Source: Anaerocolumna sp. AGMB13020 (lineage in GTDB: Bacteria; Bacillota; Clostridia; Lachnospirales; Lachnospiraceae). Taken from it: a stretch of DNA of 64,000 nt. The stretch covers positions 4,529,001 to 4,593,000 of the forward strand of contig NZ_CP136910.1 in the NCBI RefSeq assembly GCF_033100115.1, read 5' to 3'. The position numbers and the translations under genes were made by a program. Shown piece after piece: positions 17,268 through 25,257 of this stretch; the first letter of the stretch is position 1; the number at the start of each line of letters is the position of its first letter. The notes below the pieces were generated by a model, which saw only the letters and a program-made list of their open reading frames with translations, made no database searches and was not told where the DNA came from.

Positions 17268-17480
17268 CCAAGTGACAGAAATCAGTTAGAGAAATAAATG
17301 GATGCAAGAAGTAACAGAAATCATTTTAAGAAATAATTGGATGTAAGAAGTAACAGAAATCATTTTGAGAAATAAATGGATTAAGAAGTAACAGGAAATC
17401 ATTTTATGAAATAATTGGATGTAAGAAGTAACAGAAATCATTTTAAAAAATAAATGGATGTAATCAGAAGTGACAAAAAG
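17268..17480 (+). repeat. 41-bp tandem repeat, five to six copies
   Basis: Imperfect copies of a unit of about 41 bases with the core AAGAAGTAACAGAAATCATT followed by TTRAGAAATAAWTGGATGT. Copies start near 17268, 17305, 17346, 17387 and 17428, and the outer ones are more diverged. No gene lies here and the copies contain stops in all frames. Confidence 0.88.
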
Positions 17481-17504
17481 CAGTTAGATAATGAAGTGAT
17501 GGTT

Positions 17505-17605
17505 TAAACAGTAATAAAAGAATTGATAACTTTTTAAATAAAAGAATTGATAGCTTATTAAAAAAAGAATTGTTAGCTATATAAATAAAAGAATTATATA
17601 TTTAA
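17505..17605 (+). repeat. AT-rich 26-bp repeat (AAAAGAATTGATAGC type)
   Basis: Four degenerate copies of AAATAAAAGAATTGATARCT at intervals of about 26 bases, directly after the 41-bp array. Very AT-rich; no gene. Confidence 0.7.
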
Positions 17606-17669
17606 TTAATAGTAAGAAAAATAAAAAGCAGATATAATCAATAAGATTATTTGATTATTAAATATCAGA

Positions 17670-17800
17670 TTACTGGGTGAAAATCCACGAAACTGTGGGT
17701 ATAATTTATTATAAGGGATAGTCTGAATTATTGAAATAAATACACATCTAGATTTGTGGGATTGCCCCATCTGCAGGCAGATGAGGTGAGCAAGGGGAAC
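17670..17800 (+). promoter_or_regulatory. Structured leader ahead of the radical SAM gene
   Basis: Three short stems lie in the 5' leader: CCAC/GTGG around 17685-17698, GGG/CCC around 17758-17768 and a perfect CATCTG-CAGG-CAGATG hairpin at 17768-17783, ten bases before the GGGG ribosome site. The leader is markedly richer in G and C than the AT-rich DNA before it. I cannot match it to a known riboswitch class. Confidence 0.35.
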
Positions 17801-17804
17801 CGGA

Positions 17805-18752
17805 ATGGACAACTCAAATAATGATACAAAATTATATACTGTAAGTGCAATATCAGAGGAAGCCTATTATGAGGACTGTATCCTTTGTCCAAGAAACTGT
17901 CATGTTAATAGACGAAAGGGGACTTTGGGCTTTTGCAGAGCGGGTGCTTCTATAACGGCAGCGAGAGCAGCCCTGCATTACTGGGAAGAGCCCTGCATAT
18001 CGGGAGCCAACGGTTCCGGAACAGTTTTTTTCACCGGTTGCTCCTTAGGCTGTGTTTATTGTCAGAATTATAATATCTCAAGGAACCAGACCGGAAAAGA
18101 AATAACCACTGAACGCCTGGCTGAAATATTTCTGGAATTGCAGGGACAGAAAGCGCATAATATCAATCTGGTAACCCCCAGCCATTACGTACCATCCATA
18201 GTAAAATCCATAAGACTTGCCAGGGAAAAGGGATTGGATATTCCAATTGTATACAATAGCAGCGGTTATGAAAGTGTGGATACTGTTAAATTGCTGGAAG
18301 GAAATGTGGATATTTTCCTTCCGGATTTGAAATATTGTGGACAAAATTTTTCAAAACGTTATTCCTTTAGCAACGATTACTTTGAAGCAGCGTCAAAAGC
18401 CATCGCTGAGATGGTGCGGCAGGCCGGAGAAGCACAATTTTCGGAGGATATCATGACAAAAGGTGTCATTGTGAGACATCTGTTATTACCAGGAGGCCTT
18501 AAGGACTCTAAGAAGGTGATAAAATATCTGTATGAGACCTATGGAGATACAATTTATCTCAGTATTATGAATCAGTATACCCCCTTAGAACAAGTGAAAT
18601 CATACCCGGAACTTGACCGAAAGGTAACACAGAAGGAATACGACGAATTAATAGATTACGCACTGGAAATTGGAGTAGAGAACGGATTTATACAAGAAGG
18701 AGATACCGCTCTGGAAAGCTTCATTCCGGAATTTGATTCTCAGGGTATTTGA
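17805..18752 (+). CDS. Radical SAM protein, PflX / PflA-homologue type
   Basis: A 315-residue radical SAM protein of the uncharacterised PflX-like group. It has an N-terminal Cys motif (EDCILCPRNCHVNRRKGTLGFC) found in this group and the SAM cluster motif CSLGCVYCQN near residue 83, a CxxxCxxC type. Later blocks such as LVTPSHYVPSI, PIVYNSSGYES and DIFLPDLKY match the COG1313 pattern. Its substrate is unknown to me; relation to glycyl-radical activases is only by family. It ends four bases into the open frame preceding the rRNA methyltransferase gene, so both are likely co-transcribed. Confidence 0.88.
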   Translation: MDNSNNDTKLYTVSAISEEAYYEDCILCPRNCHVNRRKGTLGFCRAGASITAARAALHYWEEPCISGANGSGTVFFTGCSLGCVYCQNYNISRNQTGKEITTERLAEIFLELQGQKAHNINLVTPSHYVPSIVKSIRLAREKGLDIPIVYNSSGYESVDTVKLLEGNVDIFLPDLKYCGQNFSKRYSFSNDYFEAASKAIAEMVRQAGEAQFSEDIMTKGVIVRHLLLPGGLKDSKKVIKYLYETYGDTIYLSIMNQYTPLEQVKSYPELDRKVTQKEYDELIDYALEIGVENGFIQEGDTALESFIPEFDSQGI

Positions 18753-18793
18753 ACTTATTGACGATAGAAATAACCTTAATGGAAGGAAAGAAA

Positions 18794-20713
18794 ATGAAAC
18801 CGTATAACAATAGTAATGAGAAGAATGTAAAGTCTGAGAAGAAGCGGTCCGGGCAGAAGAATAGTCAGCGTAAAAATAATGAAGCAAGAAAAAACGCAGA
18901 AACAGAGTACAGGGCAGAGTATAAAAGTGATAATAGCACTCAGAAAAATATTTCCAAGCGAGATGGCTTACAAGGAGCCGGTGGAAATAGAAAAGGGACT
19001 GGATACGCAGAGAATAAAGATGCAGCCATAAGAAGTAAAGGTACTTCCTATTCGGAGTATAAAGGTACAGCGGCTAGAGGTAAAGAAAATAGATATACAG
19101 AGAATAAGAGCAATGAAGCCAGAGGAAATGAAAAAAGGTATTCAGCAAATAAATTCAATGAAAATAAAAGTTCGGGAAATAGAAGCTCAGAAAATAGAAA
19201 ATCAGGAAATAGAAGTGCAGAAGATAGAAATTGGGAAAATAGAAACTCAGAGTATAGAAGTGCGGAAAATAGAAACTCAGAAAATAGAAGCTCAGAAAAT
19301 AGAAAATCAGGAAATAGAAGTGCAGAAGATAGAAATTGGGAAAATAGAAACTCAGAAAATAGAAACTCAGAGTATAGAGATTCAAGCAATAAAGGTACAC
19401 GAGGAATAGGAAAAGGTACCAAATACGCAGAGAGCAGAAGTAATTTACAGGTAAATAAGAAAGAGTTTGGAAACAAGAAGCAAAAACTGACGGGCAAGGA
19501 TACAAGCTGGGACAGGAACGGAAAAGCAAGTGGCAGATCCTATGAAGAGAAAAATTCCAGGAAATCACCAGATGGAACATGTCCTCATAGAAGAGATTGC
19601 GGTAGCTGTAGAATTCAGGAAAAAAGTTACAAGGAGCATTTGAAAGACAAACAGGGGTATGTAAGTGAACTGCTCAAGAGTTATTGTCCGGTTGAACCTA
19701 TTATCGGCATGGAAGATCCCAGGCATTACAGAAACAAGGTACATGTAGTCTTTGACCATGACCGCAGAGGAAATGCAATTTCCGGTGTTTACGAAGAAGG
19801 AACCCACCGTGTTATTGCCATAGAAAGTTGTCTTATCCATAATGAAAAGGCAGATGAAGTCATTGCATCCATCAGAGGCTTATTAAAATCCTTTAAGATA
19901 AAGACTTATGATGAGGACACCGGATATGGCCTGTTACGACATGTCCTGATACGAACAGGGTATCACAGCAAAGAAATCATGGTGGTGCTTGTAATCGGCT
20001 CACCAATCTTCCCGTCTAAGAACAACTTTGTAAAAGCCTTAAGAAAACTTCATCCTGAAATATCGACTATCGTTGTAAATGTAAATGACAAGAATACCAG
20101 TATGGTACTGGGAGAAAAAGAGCAGGCTATTTATGGAAAAGGATTTATAGAGGATTCCCTCTGTGATAAAGTGTTCCGTATTTCTCCGAAATCCTTCTAT
20201 CAGGTAAACCCTCAGCAAACAGAGATACTTTACCGTAAAGCAATTGAAATGGCAGGGCTGACCGGTAAGGAAACGGTATTGGATGCCTATTGCGGAACTG
20301 GAACAATCGGACTCATTGCATCGGATAAAGCGGATAAAGTTATCGGTGTGGAGTTGAATAAGGATGCAGTAGCAGATGCTAAGGTGAATGCTAAAAGAAA
20401 TCAGGTTTCAAATATTCAATTCTATCAAAAAGATGCCAGTGAGTTTATCTCCCAGTTGGCAGCTCAGGAAGAGAAGATAGATGTAGTGTTCATGGATCCT
20501 CCCAGAGCTGGAAGTGATGAGAGCTTCCTGGATTCACTAACAGTATTAAAGCCAGAGAGAGTGGTATATATATCTTGCAATCCGGTTACATTAGAGCGGG
20601 ATGTAGCGTATTTGACGAAGAAAGGGTATAAGGCTAAAAAACTGGTACCAGTGGATATGTTTCCTTGGACGAATCATACAGAAACAGTTTGTTTGCTTAA
20701 TAGAACAAAATAG
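18794..20713 (+). CDS. rlmD: 23S rRNA (uracil-C5)-methyltransferase, RlmD/RumA type, with giant repetitive N-terminal extension
   Basis: A 639-residue protein with two very different halves. Residues 1 to about 258 are Lys/Arg/Asn/Ser/Glu-rich and disordered, with pentapeptide repeats of the form N-R-x-S-E. From about 260 comes a RumA-type enzyme: iron-sulfur cysteines in TCPHRRDCGSC plus a fourth in KSYCPVE, SAM motif VLDAYCGTGTIGLIAS, MDPPRAGSDE and the catalytic-nucleophile motif YISCNPVTLERD. It lacks the canonical TRAM domain at the N-terminus. I chose ATG at 18794 for its AAGGAAAG site. The extension may bind RNA electrostatically. The C-terminus (NHTETVCLL) is the sequence echoed by scars downstream. 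Confidence 0.93.
   Translation: MKPYNNSNEKNVKSEKKRSGQKNSQRKNNEARKNAETEYRAEYKSDNSTQKNISKRDGLQGAGGNRKGTGYAENKDAAIRSKGTSYSEYKGTAARGKENRYTENKSNEARGNEKRYSANKFNENKSSGNRSSENRKSGNRSAEDRNWENRNSEYRSAENRNSENRSSENRKSGNRSAEDRNWENRNSENRNSEYRDSSNKGTRGIGKGTKYAESRSNLQVNKKEFGNKKQKLTGKDTSWDRNGKASGRSYEEKNSRKSPDGTCPHRRDCGSCRIQEKSYKEHLKDKQGYVSELLKSYCPVEPIIGMEDPRHYRNKVHVVFDHDRRGNAISGVYEEGTHRVIAIESCLIHNEKADEVIASIRGLLKSFKIKTYDEDTGYGLLRHVLIRTGYHSKEIMVVLVIGSPIFPSKNNFVKALRKLHPEISTIVVNVNDKNTSMVLGEKEQAIYGKGFIEDSLCDKVFRISPKSFYQVNPQQTEILYRKAIEMAGLTGKETVLDAYCGTGTIGLIASDKADKVIGVELNKDAVADAKVNAKRNQVSNIQFYQKDASEFISQLAAQEEKIDVVFMDPPRAGSDESFLDSLTVLKPERVVYISCNPVTLERDVAYLTKKGYKAKKLVPVDMFPWTNHTETVCLLNRTK
19178..19379 (+). repeat. 15-bp in-frame minisatellite coding NRxSE pentapeptides
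   Basis: About 13 tandem 15-base units (type AATAGAAACTCAGAA) encode [N/D/Y]-R-[N/S/K]-[S/W/A]-[E/G]. A higher-order duplication is visible: the block starting at 19178 recurs at 19283, exactly seven units later. The frame is kept throughout, so copy number can vary without breaking the methyltransferase. Confidence 0.92.
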
Positions 20714-20719
20714 ATTATA

Positions 20720-20755
20720 GCAGAGTGCACCCATTTATTAATGGGTGCACTCTGC
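20720..20755. terminator. Perfect 16-bp hairpin after rlmD
   Basis: GCAGAGTGCACCCATT (20720-20735) and its exact complement (20740-20755) enclose the loop TATT. It lies seven bases after the rlmD stop. There is no long T run, so it may stop transcription or protect the mRNA 3' end. Confidence 0.75.
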
Positions 20756-20777
20756 TGTAGAAAAATAGATAAATACT

Positions 20778-20806
20778 TTGAAACTTATAAATTATTGGTA
20801 TATAAT
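20778..20806 (+). promoter_or_regulatory. SigA-type promoter of the TIR operon
   Basis: TTGAAA (20778-20783), 17-base spacer ending TTGGTA, perfect TATAAT (20801-20806). It closely resembles the promoter of the FRG-domain gene at 35968-35996: both carry CTTTGAAAC and TGGTATATAATGG. Confidence 0.8.
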
Positions 20807-21178
20807 GGTGATGGTAATAATATGGAATTTTGAAGACTTGCAACAAGTTGAAATCTCAAATATCCAAGGTCAAGCAATGTACTTTCTATCCTAGTCAATA
20901 ATTTTATTAAGGTTCTCGTTAATTGATGAAAAAATCAGTATCCAGAAGAAACAAAATAATAGTAATTGTGCGGCTTAATGACTCATATCAGGAGAAGGAT
21001 TAAGCTAAACCCAAAAGGGGCCAACAGAACTCAACTATAAAAACTTCCATTACATTTATAATACAGCTTTTATTCGAAGTTGGTGTAGCCATCAAAGCAT
21101 GTTGGAGACTTAATGGTAGGATTGATTAGAAAGTTGAGATAAAATTACTTTTAATAATATATGAATAGGAGGATAGGA
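20807..21178 (+). other. Long leader of the TIR operon, no clear gene
   Basis: About 370 bases separate the promoter from the TIR start. A 29-codon frame begins at the ATG overlapping the -10 box but has no ribosome site. At 21098 CATGTTGGAGACTTAATG is a possible, frame-damaged sixth copy of the rumA-end scar. I see no riboswitch or terminator. Confidence 0.5.
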
Positions 21179-21712
21179 ATGAATCACAAATTTAAAATTG
21201 CATTATCCTTTGCAACAGAAGAACAGAAGCTGGTGGAAAAAGTGTATCATTATTTGAAAGCTGAAAATATATCTGTATTTTTTGCGCCCTCATCAGAGTG
21301 TCAAGCATTGCTTAGTGGGGAAAATCAACGTGAAGTATTTTATAGTATCTTTGGGATGAAATCGGAGTATGTAGCTTTATTTGTTTCTAAAAACTATATC
21401 CTCAAAGATGTTCCGATGGAAGAAGCTAATATTGCTTTTACTAAGCATAGTAGCGATGGGAAGGTAATACCCATCTATCTTGATGGAACACCATTACCCC
21501 CAGACATGTTTGATCCGAGAAGCACTAACTACTTTAAGTCGGATAATCCTGCGGCAATTGCAAGTCATCTTTCTGCAAAAATAAAAAATGCAGAGTTCAT
21601 GGATAAAAAGAATTCTTCAGCTGTAACATCAGAAAATACGATGAATGTTAGAGGGAATACAGCTGAAAAGCAAATATTTATTCAACAATTGAACGGAAAT
21701 ATAGACTTATGA
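21179..21712 (+). CDS. TIR-domain protein with C-terminal docking motif (putative defence effector)
   Basis: A 177-residue protein. Residues 3 to about 135 read as a bacterial TIR_2-type domain: KFKIALSFATEEQKLVEKVYHYL, then ISVFFAP, YVALFVSKNYI and VPMEEANIAF, where E81/E82 sits at the position of the catalytic glutamate of NAD-cleaving TIR domains, and VIPIYLDGTPLPPDMF. A polar linker leads to the C-terminal motif NTAEKQIFIQQLNGNIDL. The same motif recurs near the N-terminus of the next protein, with which this gene overlaps (ATGA). ATG 21179 follows AGGAGGATAGGA. I infer an NADase effector held or triggered by the partner; activity is not shown by sequence alone. Confidence 0.8.
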   Translation: MNHKFKIALSFATEEQKLVEKVYHYLKAENISVFFAPSSECQALLSGENQREVFYSIFGMKSEYVALFVSKNYILKDVPMEEANIAFTKHSSDGKVIPIYLDGTPLPPDMFDPRSTNYFKSDNPAAIASHLSAKIKNAEFMDKKNSSAVTSENTMNVRGNTAEKQIFIQQLNGNIDL

Positions 21713-22845
21713 ACCTAAAGGATGGAAAAAATGAAAAAATAGAAGATATGAAGGAAGAGGATTCTAGTGATAATGAAGCTATTGATAATGCCGATGGCTT
21801 AGCACAAAATAAGCGTAAGCATAATGCTAATGTATTTAATGCAACTGATAATACTGCCCAATTCCAGGTGTTCATACAAAATTTGGATACTTTGAATACT
21901 TATATCCCAAGTGTAGATACAGTCAACCTTGAGTCTCCTGAAAATATAAGCTATAACTTGCGTAAGCTGATTTTAAAAGATTCCGTTTATCAAAATGGAT
22001 TTTTTCCTCAAATACCGAATTTCAGGAAACGTGGTTCAGCTTTTATACTTACTGGTGGAACTACTGATGATATCATCGTCGATGAGCATACAACGGCAAA
22101 GCAAATTAGGCAAGGAAAATATACACGGCTTGTTGAAATAGCTACATTGCCTTACACAAAAGAAATTACACTTAATTCATCCAGTAAGGAAACGGCCTAT
22201 TCCTTTGACGTATATGTCAAGGCTGTAATTCAAGTAAAAAATCCTATACTATTATATGGGAATAAGAATTTAGACGTTGATGCGTACTTTAATAATTTAC
22301 TTTCACTCGATGTTAGAAGAATAACACGGCGCTATAGTATTTTAGACTTTGATGGATTGGATGCCGAATTGACAGAAAAATTGTCTCCATATAGCAACAC
22401 CGATGAATCTACGGGTTTTGGTTACCAAATCTCTGCCGTTGATGCTAAACCTGGTAAGGATGCACAAAGGTACGTGTATAAACAAAGTACACAGCAACTT
22501 GATATGGAACTAAAGAATAAAGCTAGAAAGCAGCTTGAATTTCTTGCAAAGAGCTATGAGGAAGCAATTAAGACAGAGATTGTAGAAGGTAAGTTAACAG
22601 AAGCTGAAGCTATAATAAAAATCAAGGAATACGAAAATTCAAATTTTGATGATCAAGTGAAACGTCTAGAAGAATTGCGTGAGAAAGGCTTCCTCACTGA
22701 TAGTGAGGCTAAATCTCTAGTTACTCCAGCATTAGAAAAGGTAGGTACCAAATCACAGAAAATAGTGGAACGCTCTGGACAAGGAAACTCAAAAGCATTT
22801 GATGATTCTACTATGGATAGTTTTTATGAAGAGGAACAAGACTAA
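21709..22845 (+). CDS. SPFH/band-7-like protein, partner of the TIR protein
   Basis: A 378-residue protein, translationally coupled to the TIR gene. Residues 1-40 are acidic and polar, 48-59 carry NTAQFQVFIQNL, matching the TIR C-terminus. Residues about 105-290 look like an SPFH (band-7) domain: GSAFILTGG, YSFDVYVKAVIQVKNPILLYG, DAYFNNLLSLDVRRITRRYSILD, and GYQISAVDAKPGKDA. A long charged coiled coil (about 270-350, ELKNKARKQLEFLAKSYEEA) follows, as in flotillins and stomatins, but no membrane segment. The SPFH call is from pattern, not search. It probably oligomerises and could scaffold the TIR effector at the membrane protein encoded next. Confidence 0.7.
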   Translation: MNLKDGKNEKIEDMKEEDSSDNEAIDNADGLAQNKRKHNANVFNATDNTAQFQVFIQNLDTLNTYIPSVDTVNLESPENISYNLRKLILKDSVYQNGFFPQIPNFRKRGSAFILTGGTTDDIIVDEHTTAKQIRQGKYTRLVEIATLPYTKEITLNSSSKETAYSFDVYVKAVIQVKNPILLYGNKNLDVDAYFNNLLSLDVRRITRRYSILDFDGLDAELTEKLSPYSNTDESTGFGYQISAVDAKPGKDAQRYVYKQSTQQLDMELKNKARKQLEFLAKSYEEAIKTEIVEGKLTEAEAIIKIKEYENSNFDDQVKRLEELREKGFLTDSEAKSLVTPALEKVGTKSQKIVERSGQGNSKAFDDSTMDSFYEEEQD

Positions 22846-23647
22846 TGAATTTAATAATAGATAGTTTTATATCACTACCCTTTTTTTGCGTGTAGCCATT
22901 TTATTATTTTTCATTATTTTTGTGATTTGAAGGATTTTTGGAAAATGGATACTTTGGATTTTGTCTATAATTCCGTTCGCATTGCAAGGAGTTTTTCGAG
23001 CTATTTATTGGGTGATTGAAATTCCTGTAGCAGCACTTCATAAAAAATTAGGGATAAGCTTTTATAAAATAGATAATTTACTGTCTCAATTAGGGGCGAA
23101 AATAGACTCTGTGCTATTGCGTTGGAATAAAGCATGGCACTTCCCTAAAAAGATGCGTTTATGGAAATCCTTATTGGTTTATGTTGTTTGTGTCGCTGCT
23201 ATTACATTTCCCTCATTAATAAAGGTTGAAACAAATATTTATCGAAAGGGAGAATACGTTTATCTTCAGTATGAAAGTACACTTATTAATTTAGTTGAAA
23301 AATGTGGTTGGTACAATAAGGCAGAAACTGTCTCTTTGAATCATGATATACAAGCTGCACAGGAGATTTCAGAAGAGTCGGAAGTGTCCCCTATTACACT
23401 CGTTGTTTCAGGGCTTAAGAGTTCTTTACTTGTAAGAGATGCTCCCTCAGCAAAGAATTCCATTGAACTAGATCGGTTATATAATGGCGATACTGTTGTT
23501 TGGTCTGGTATGTTAATTTTTTCAGAGATGGGTAATGGTAGTATAGAACCTTGGGTCAAAGTTATAACACCAAATGGAATAGAAGGATGGACGAGACTGT
23601 TCTATCTATACCCTAAACAGTATGACAATACAGAATTTTATGTTTAA
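22845..23647 (+). pseudogene. Membrane protein with C-terminal SH3 domain, N-terminal part broken
   Basis: An ATG overlaps the previous stop (TAATG at 22843-22847), but its frame ends at 22893. A one-base shift within the run of seven T at 22881-22887 restores a hydrophobic sequence (LRVAILLFFIIFVI) in the frame of the downstream part, which then meets a TGA at 22928. After that the frame is open for 239 codons: membrane helices (PFALQGVFRAIYWVIEI and LLVYVVCVAAITFPSLI), then an extracellular SH3_3-type domain (about LVVSGLKSSLLVRDAPS to GWTRLFYLYP). So the intact gene was the third member of the TIR operon. A TTG at 22961 could still start a shortened protein, without a good ribosome site. 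Sequencing error cannot be excluded. Confidence 0.65.
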
Positions 23648-23808
23648 ATACATAAATGATCTTTTTATGCAAAATAGTTATTTTTACCATATCATAGATC
23701 AAAAAATTGCTATCAGTAACATTCATATTAATTCTATGGATGATTACACTATAGGCGGTTTATTTTGAAATATATCTTAATGCCAAGGGGGAAATAGGTT
23801 TAACTGGA

Positions 23809-23863
23809 ATCTTTTTTATCTCCTCAAGGCATGTTGAGACAGTTGTGAAGTTGGAAAGACGGT
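23809..23863 (+). repeat. rumA 3'-end scar A
   Basis: Encodes FFISSRHVETVVKLERR and then a stop. TCTTTTTTATCTCCTCAAGG here is repeated exactly at scar B. HVETVV is the typical C-terminal block of RumA/RlmD methyltransferases (this genome's own copy at 20675 reads HTETVCLL). Confidence 0.6.
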
Positions 23864-24098
23864 AACACCAGAAGAATCAATAGATTATGCCACTGAGTGT
23901 ATAGATGACATTCGGTGGCTTCTCTGTTAGGGAACATATCTGCAGGAATAAATTTTGCAAAGCAGAAAAAGTTTATTTTATCAGTTACCAATTAATAATT
24001 TTTGCTAAGATATTGGGAAAGGTTGTGAAATTTAAAGTTTTGCATTATAAATACTGTTTAAAGCAATCCCTCCTCCAAGGAACCCGTGGGTCTTCACG

Positions 24099-24201
24099 AC
24101 ATCTTTTTTATCTCCTCAAGGCCGTTGAGACGTGCGTTTTATTAACTCGAAAAAATTTGGCAAGCTATAATGTTGAGATAACAGTGGATATTGGTGTGTA
24201 A
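24099..24201 (+). repeat. rumA 3'-end scar B
   Basis: Shares with scar A an exact 20-base run just before the core. The core GCCGTTGAGACGTGC starts a 26-codon tail (AVETCVLLTRKNLASYNVEI...) ending in TAA at 24201; this tail aligns over its whole length with scar C. Confidence 0.6.
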
Positions 24202-24301
24202 ATATTTATGCGTTATATTATATTAGGAGTTCGATAAAAATTTGAATTAGAAAATTTCCTGGTTATGGACAAGAATGATATATTAGAATATTCGATATTT
24301 T

Positions 24302-24343
24302 CCTATCAGAAATAATAAATATCAGGTTATTATTTCTGATAGG
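24302..24343. terminator. Perfect 17-bp hairpin
   Basis: CCTATCAGAAATAATAA (24302-24318) is exactly complementary to 24327-24343 around an 8-base loop. It lies after the minus-strand SH3 gene and has a weak T stretch on that side, so it is its likely terminator. Confidence 0.7.
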
Positions 24344-24375
24344 GATTGTAATTATTATTGTGGTAAAAATATCCA

Positions 24376-25257
24376 TCAACCCCAAGCCGGATATTCTATA
24401 AATAAATCCTCCTGTGTTGATTTAATCCAGCCGGTCTTTCCCTTATTATTTACAATTCTAAAATAAGCTTTTCCTGATTTTGTTACATACAGTGAATTAA
24501 AGGTAACCCTCTCTCCCTTTTTTACAGTATAAGCCACCTTCTTTGAACCGACTGTAGCATATACAGAGAAACTTTTAGCTGCTTTATACTGATATTCCTT
24601 GGAGAACTTGTTAAAAGCATAGGTTTTCGCTGGAACGCAAGAAATCACATTATCCTTTAATTGAAATGGTACATAGCAGATATAGCAGCCAATTGCCTCA
24701 GAGAAGATAGGAGTATCCATCATTAAATCAAACTTACCATCTCCGCCTAAGGCTCCCAAGGAATAACGAGTTGTAATAAAATTATTTGTTAATTCTTTGG
24801 GACTAAATTTTGTTGCGTGATATTGATTATTTTCATCATACCTTGCAAAGAAGGAATAACTGATACAATCTGATTCCATGGTTCCATACCCGTATAAATC
24901 CAGATAATTATCGCTCTTATCCAAATCAACAAGCTGAAGGGTATAGGAAAAACCATGATCCTTTCTGGACATACACAGCTTATCATTAATATACAGCTTT
25001 AAAGTAACTGTTGATTTTTCATCATCTAAAGTTAGTTTATACTGTATTTTCTCCGGTTTACCATCACTGTTTAAATCGTAATCATAGACCTTATCTTTTT
25101 CCAGGGTTGTAATTTCCTCCAATTCTTTTTCTGATTGCGCAGCAAAACAGGTTTTTGAACCCATTAACAGACTAACGATAAACATGAACAATAGCAGGCC
25201 GACGGCTAACACAGGTAACCGTAAGGCGCTTATGTTAATATTTGCTTTATTTTTCAT
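24376..25257 (-). CDS. Exported protein with C-terminal SH3-like domain
   Basis: A 293-residue protein with an N-terminal signal or anchor segment (residues 12-40, LPVLAVGLLLFMFIVSLLMG followed by a Cys/Ala-rich stretch). The middle (YDYDLNSDGKPEKIQYKL, then VDLDKSDNYLDLYGYG) has calcium-loop-like D-x-N-x-D-G repeats seen in FG-GAP/VCBS-type proteins. The last 70 residues resemble a bacterial SH3 domain (VYATVGSKKVAYTVKKGERV to GKTGWIKSTQED). It probably acts in the cell wall or at the surface. Reverse orientation to its neighbours, lone gene between scars B and D. Confidence 0.78.
   Translation of the reverse strand: MKNKANINISALRLPVLAVGLLLFMFIVSLLMGSKTCFAAQSEKELEEITTLEKDKVYDYDLNSDGKPEKIQYKLTLDDEKSTVTLKLYINDKLCMSRKDHGFSYTLQLVDLDKSDNYLDLYGYGTMESDCISYSFFARYDENNQYHATKFSPKELTNNFITTRYSLGALGGDGKFDLMMDTPIFSEAIGCYICYVPFQLKDNVISCVPAKTYAFNKFSKEYQYKAAKSFSVYATVGSKKVAYTVKKGERVTFNSLYVTKSGKAYFRIVNNKGKTGWIKSTQEDLFIEYPAWG

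Larger units (their letters stand above)
23648..24375 (+). other. Gene-free stretch with two rumA-end scars
   Basis: Apart from the two repeats annotated separately and a hairpin at 24302-24343, I find no gene. The 98-codon frame 23905-24201 ends in scar B and has no ribosome site. Short coding-like scraps such as VTPEESIDYATECIDD (frame at 23862) suggest decayed genes. Confidence 0.55.

Noticed and set aside
19048-19580. Two minus-strand frames of 141-149 residues over the rlmD repeat
   Set aside because: They mirror the 15-bp minisatellite; periodic Phe/Leu/Ser peptides come from the antisense of NRxSE codons.
23905-24201. 98-residue coding region
   Set aside because: No ribosome site, low-complexity start, and its end coincides with a rumA-end scar. 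Treated as repeat, not gene.
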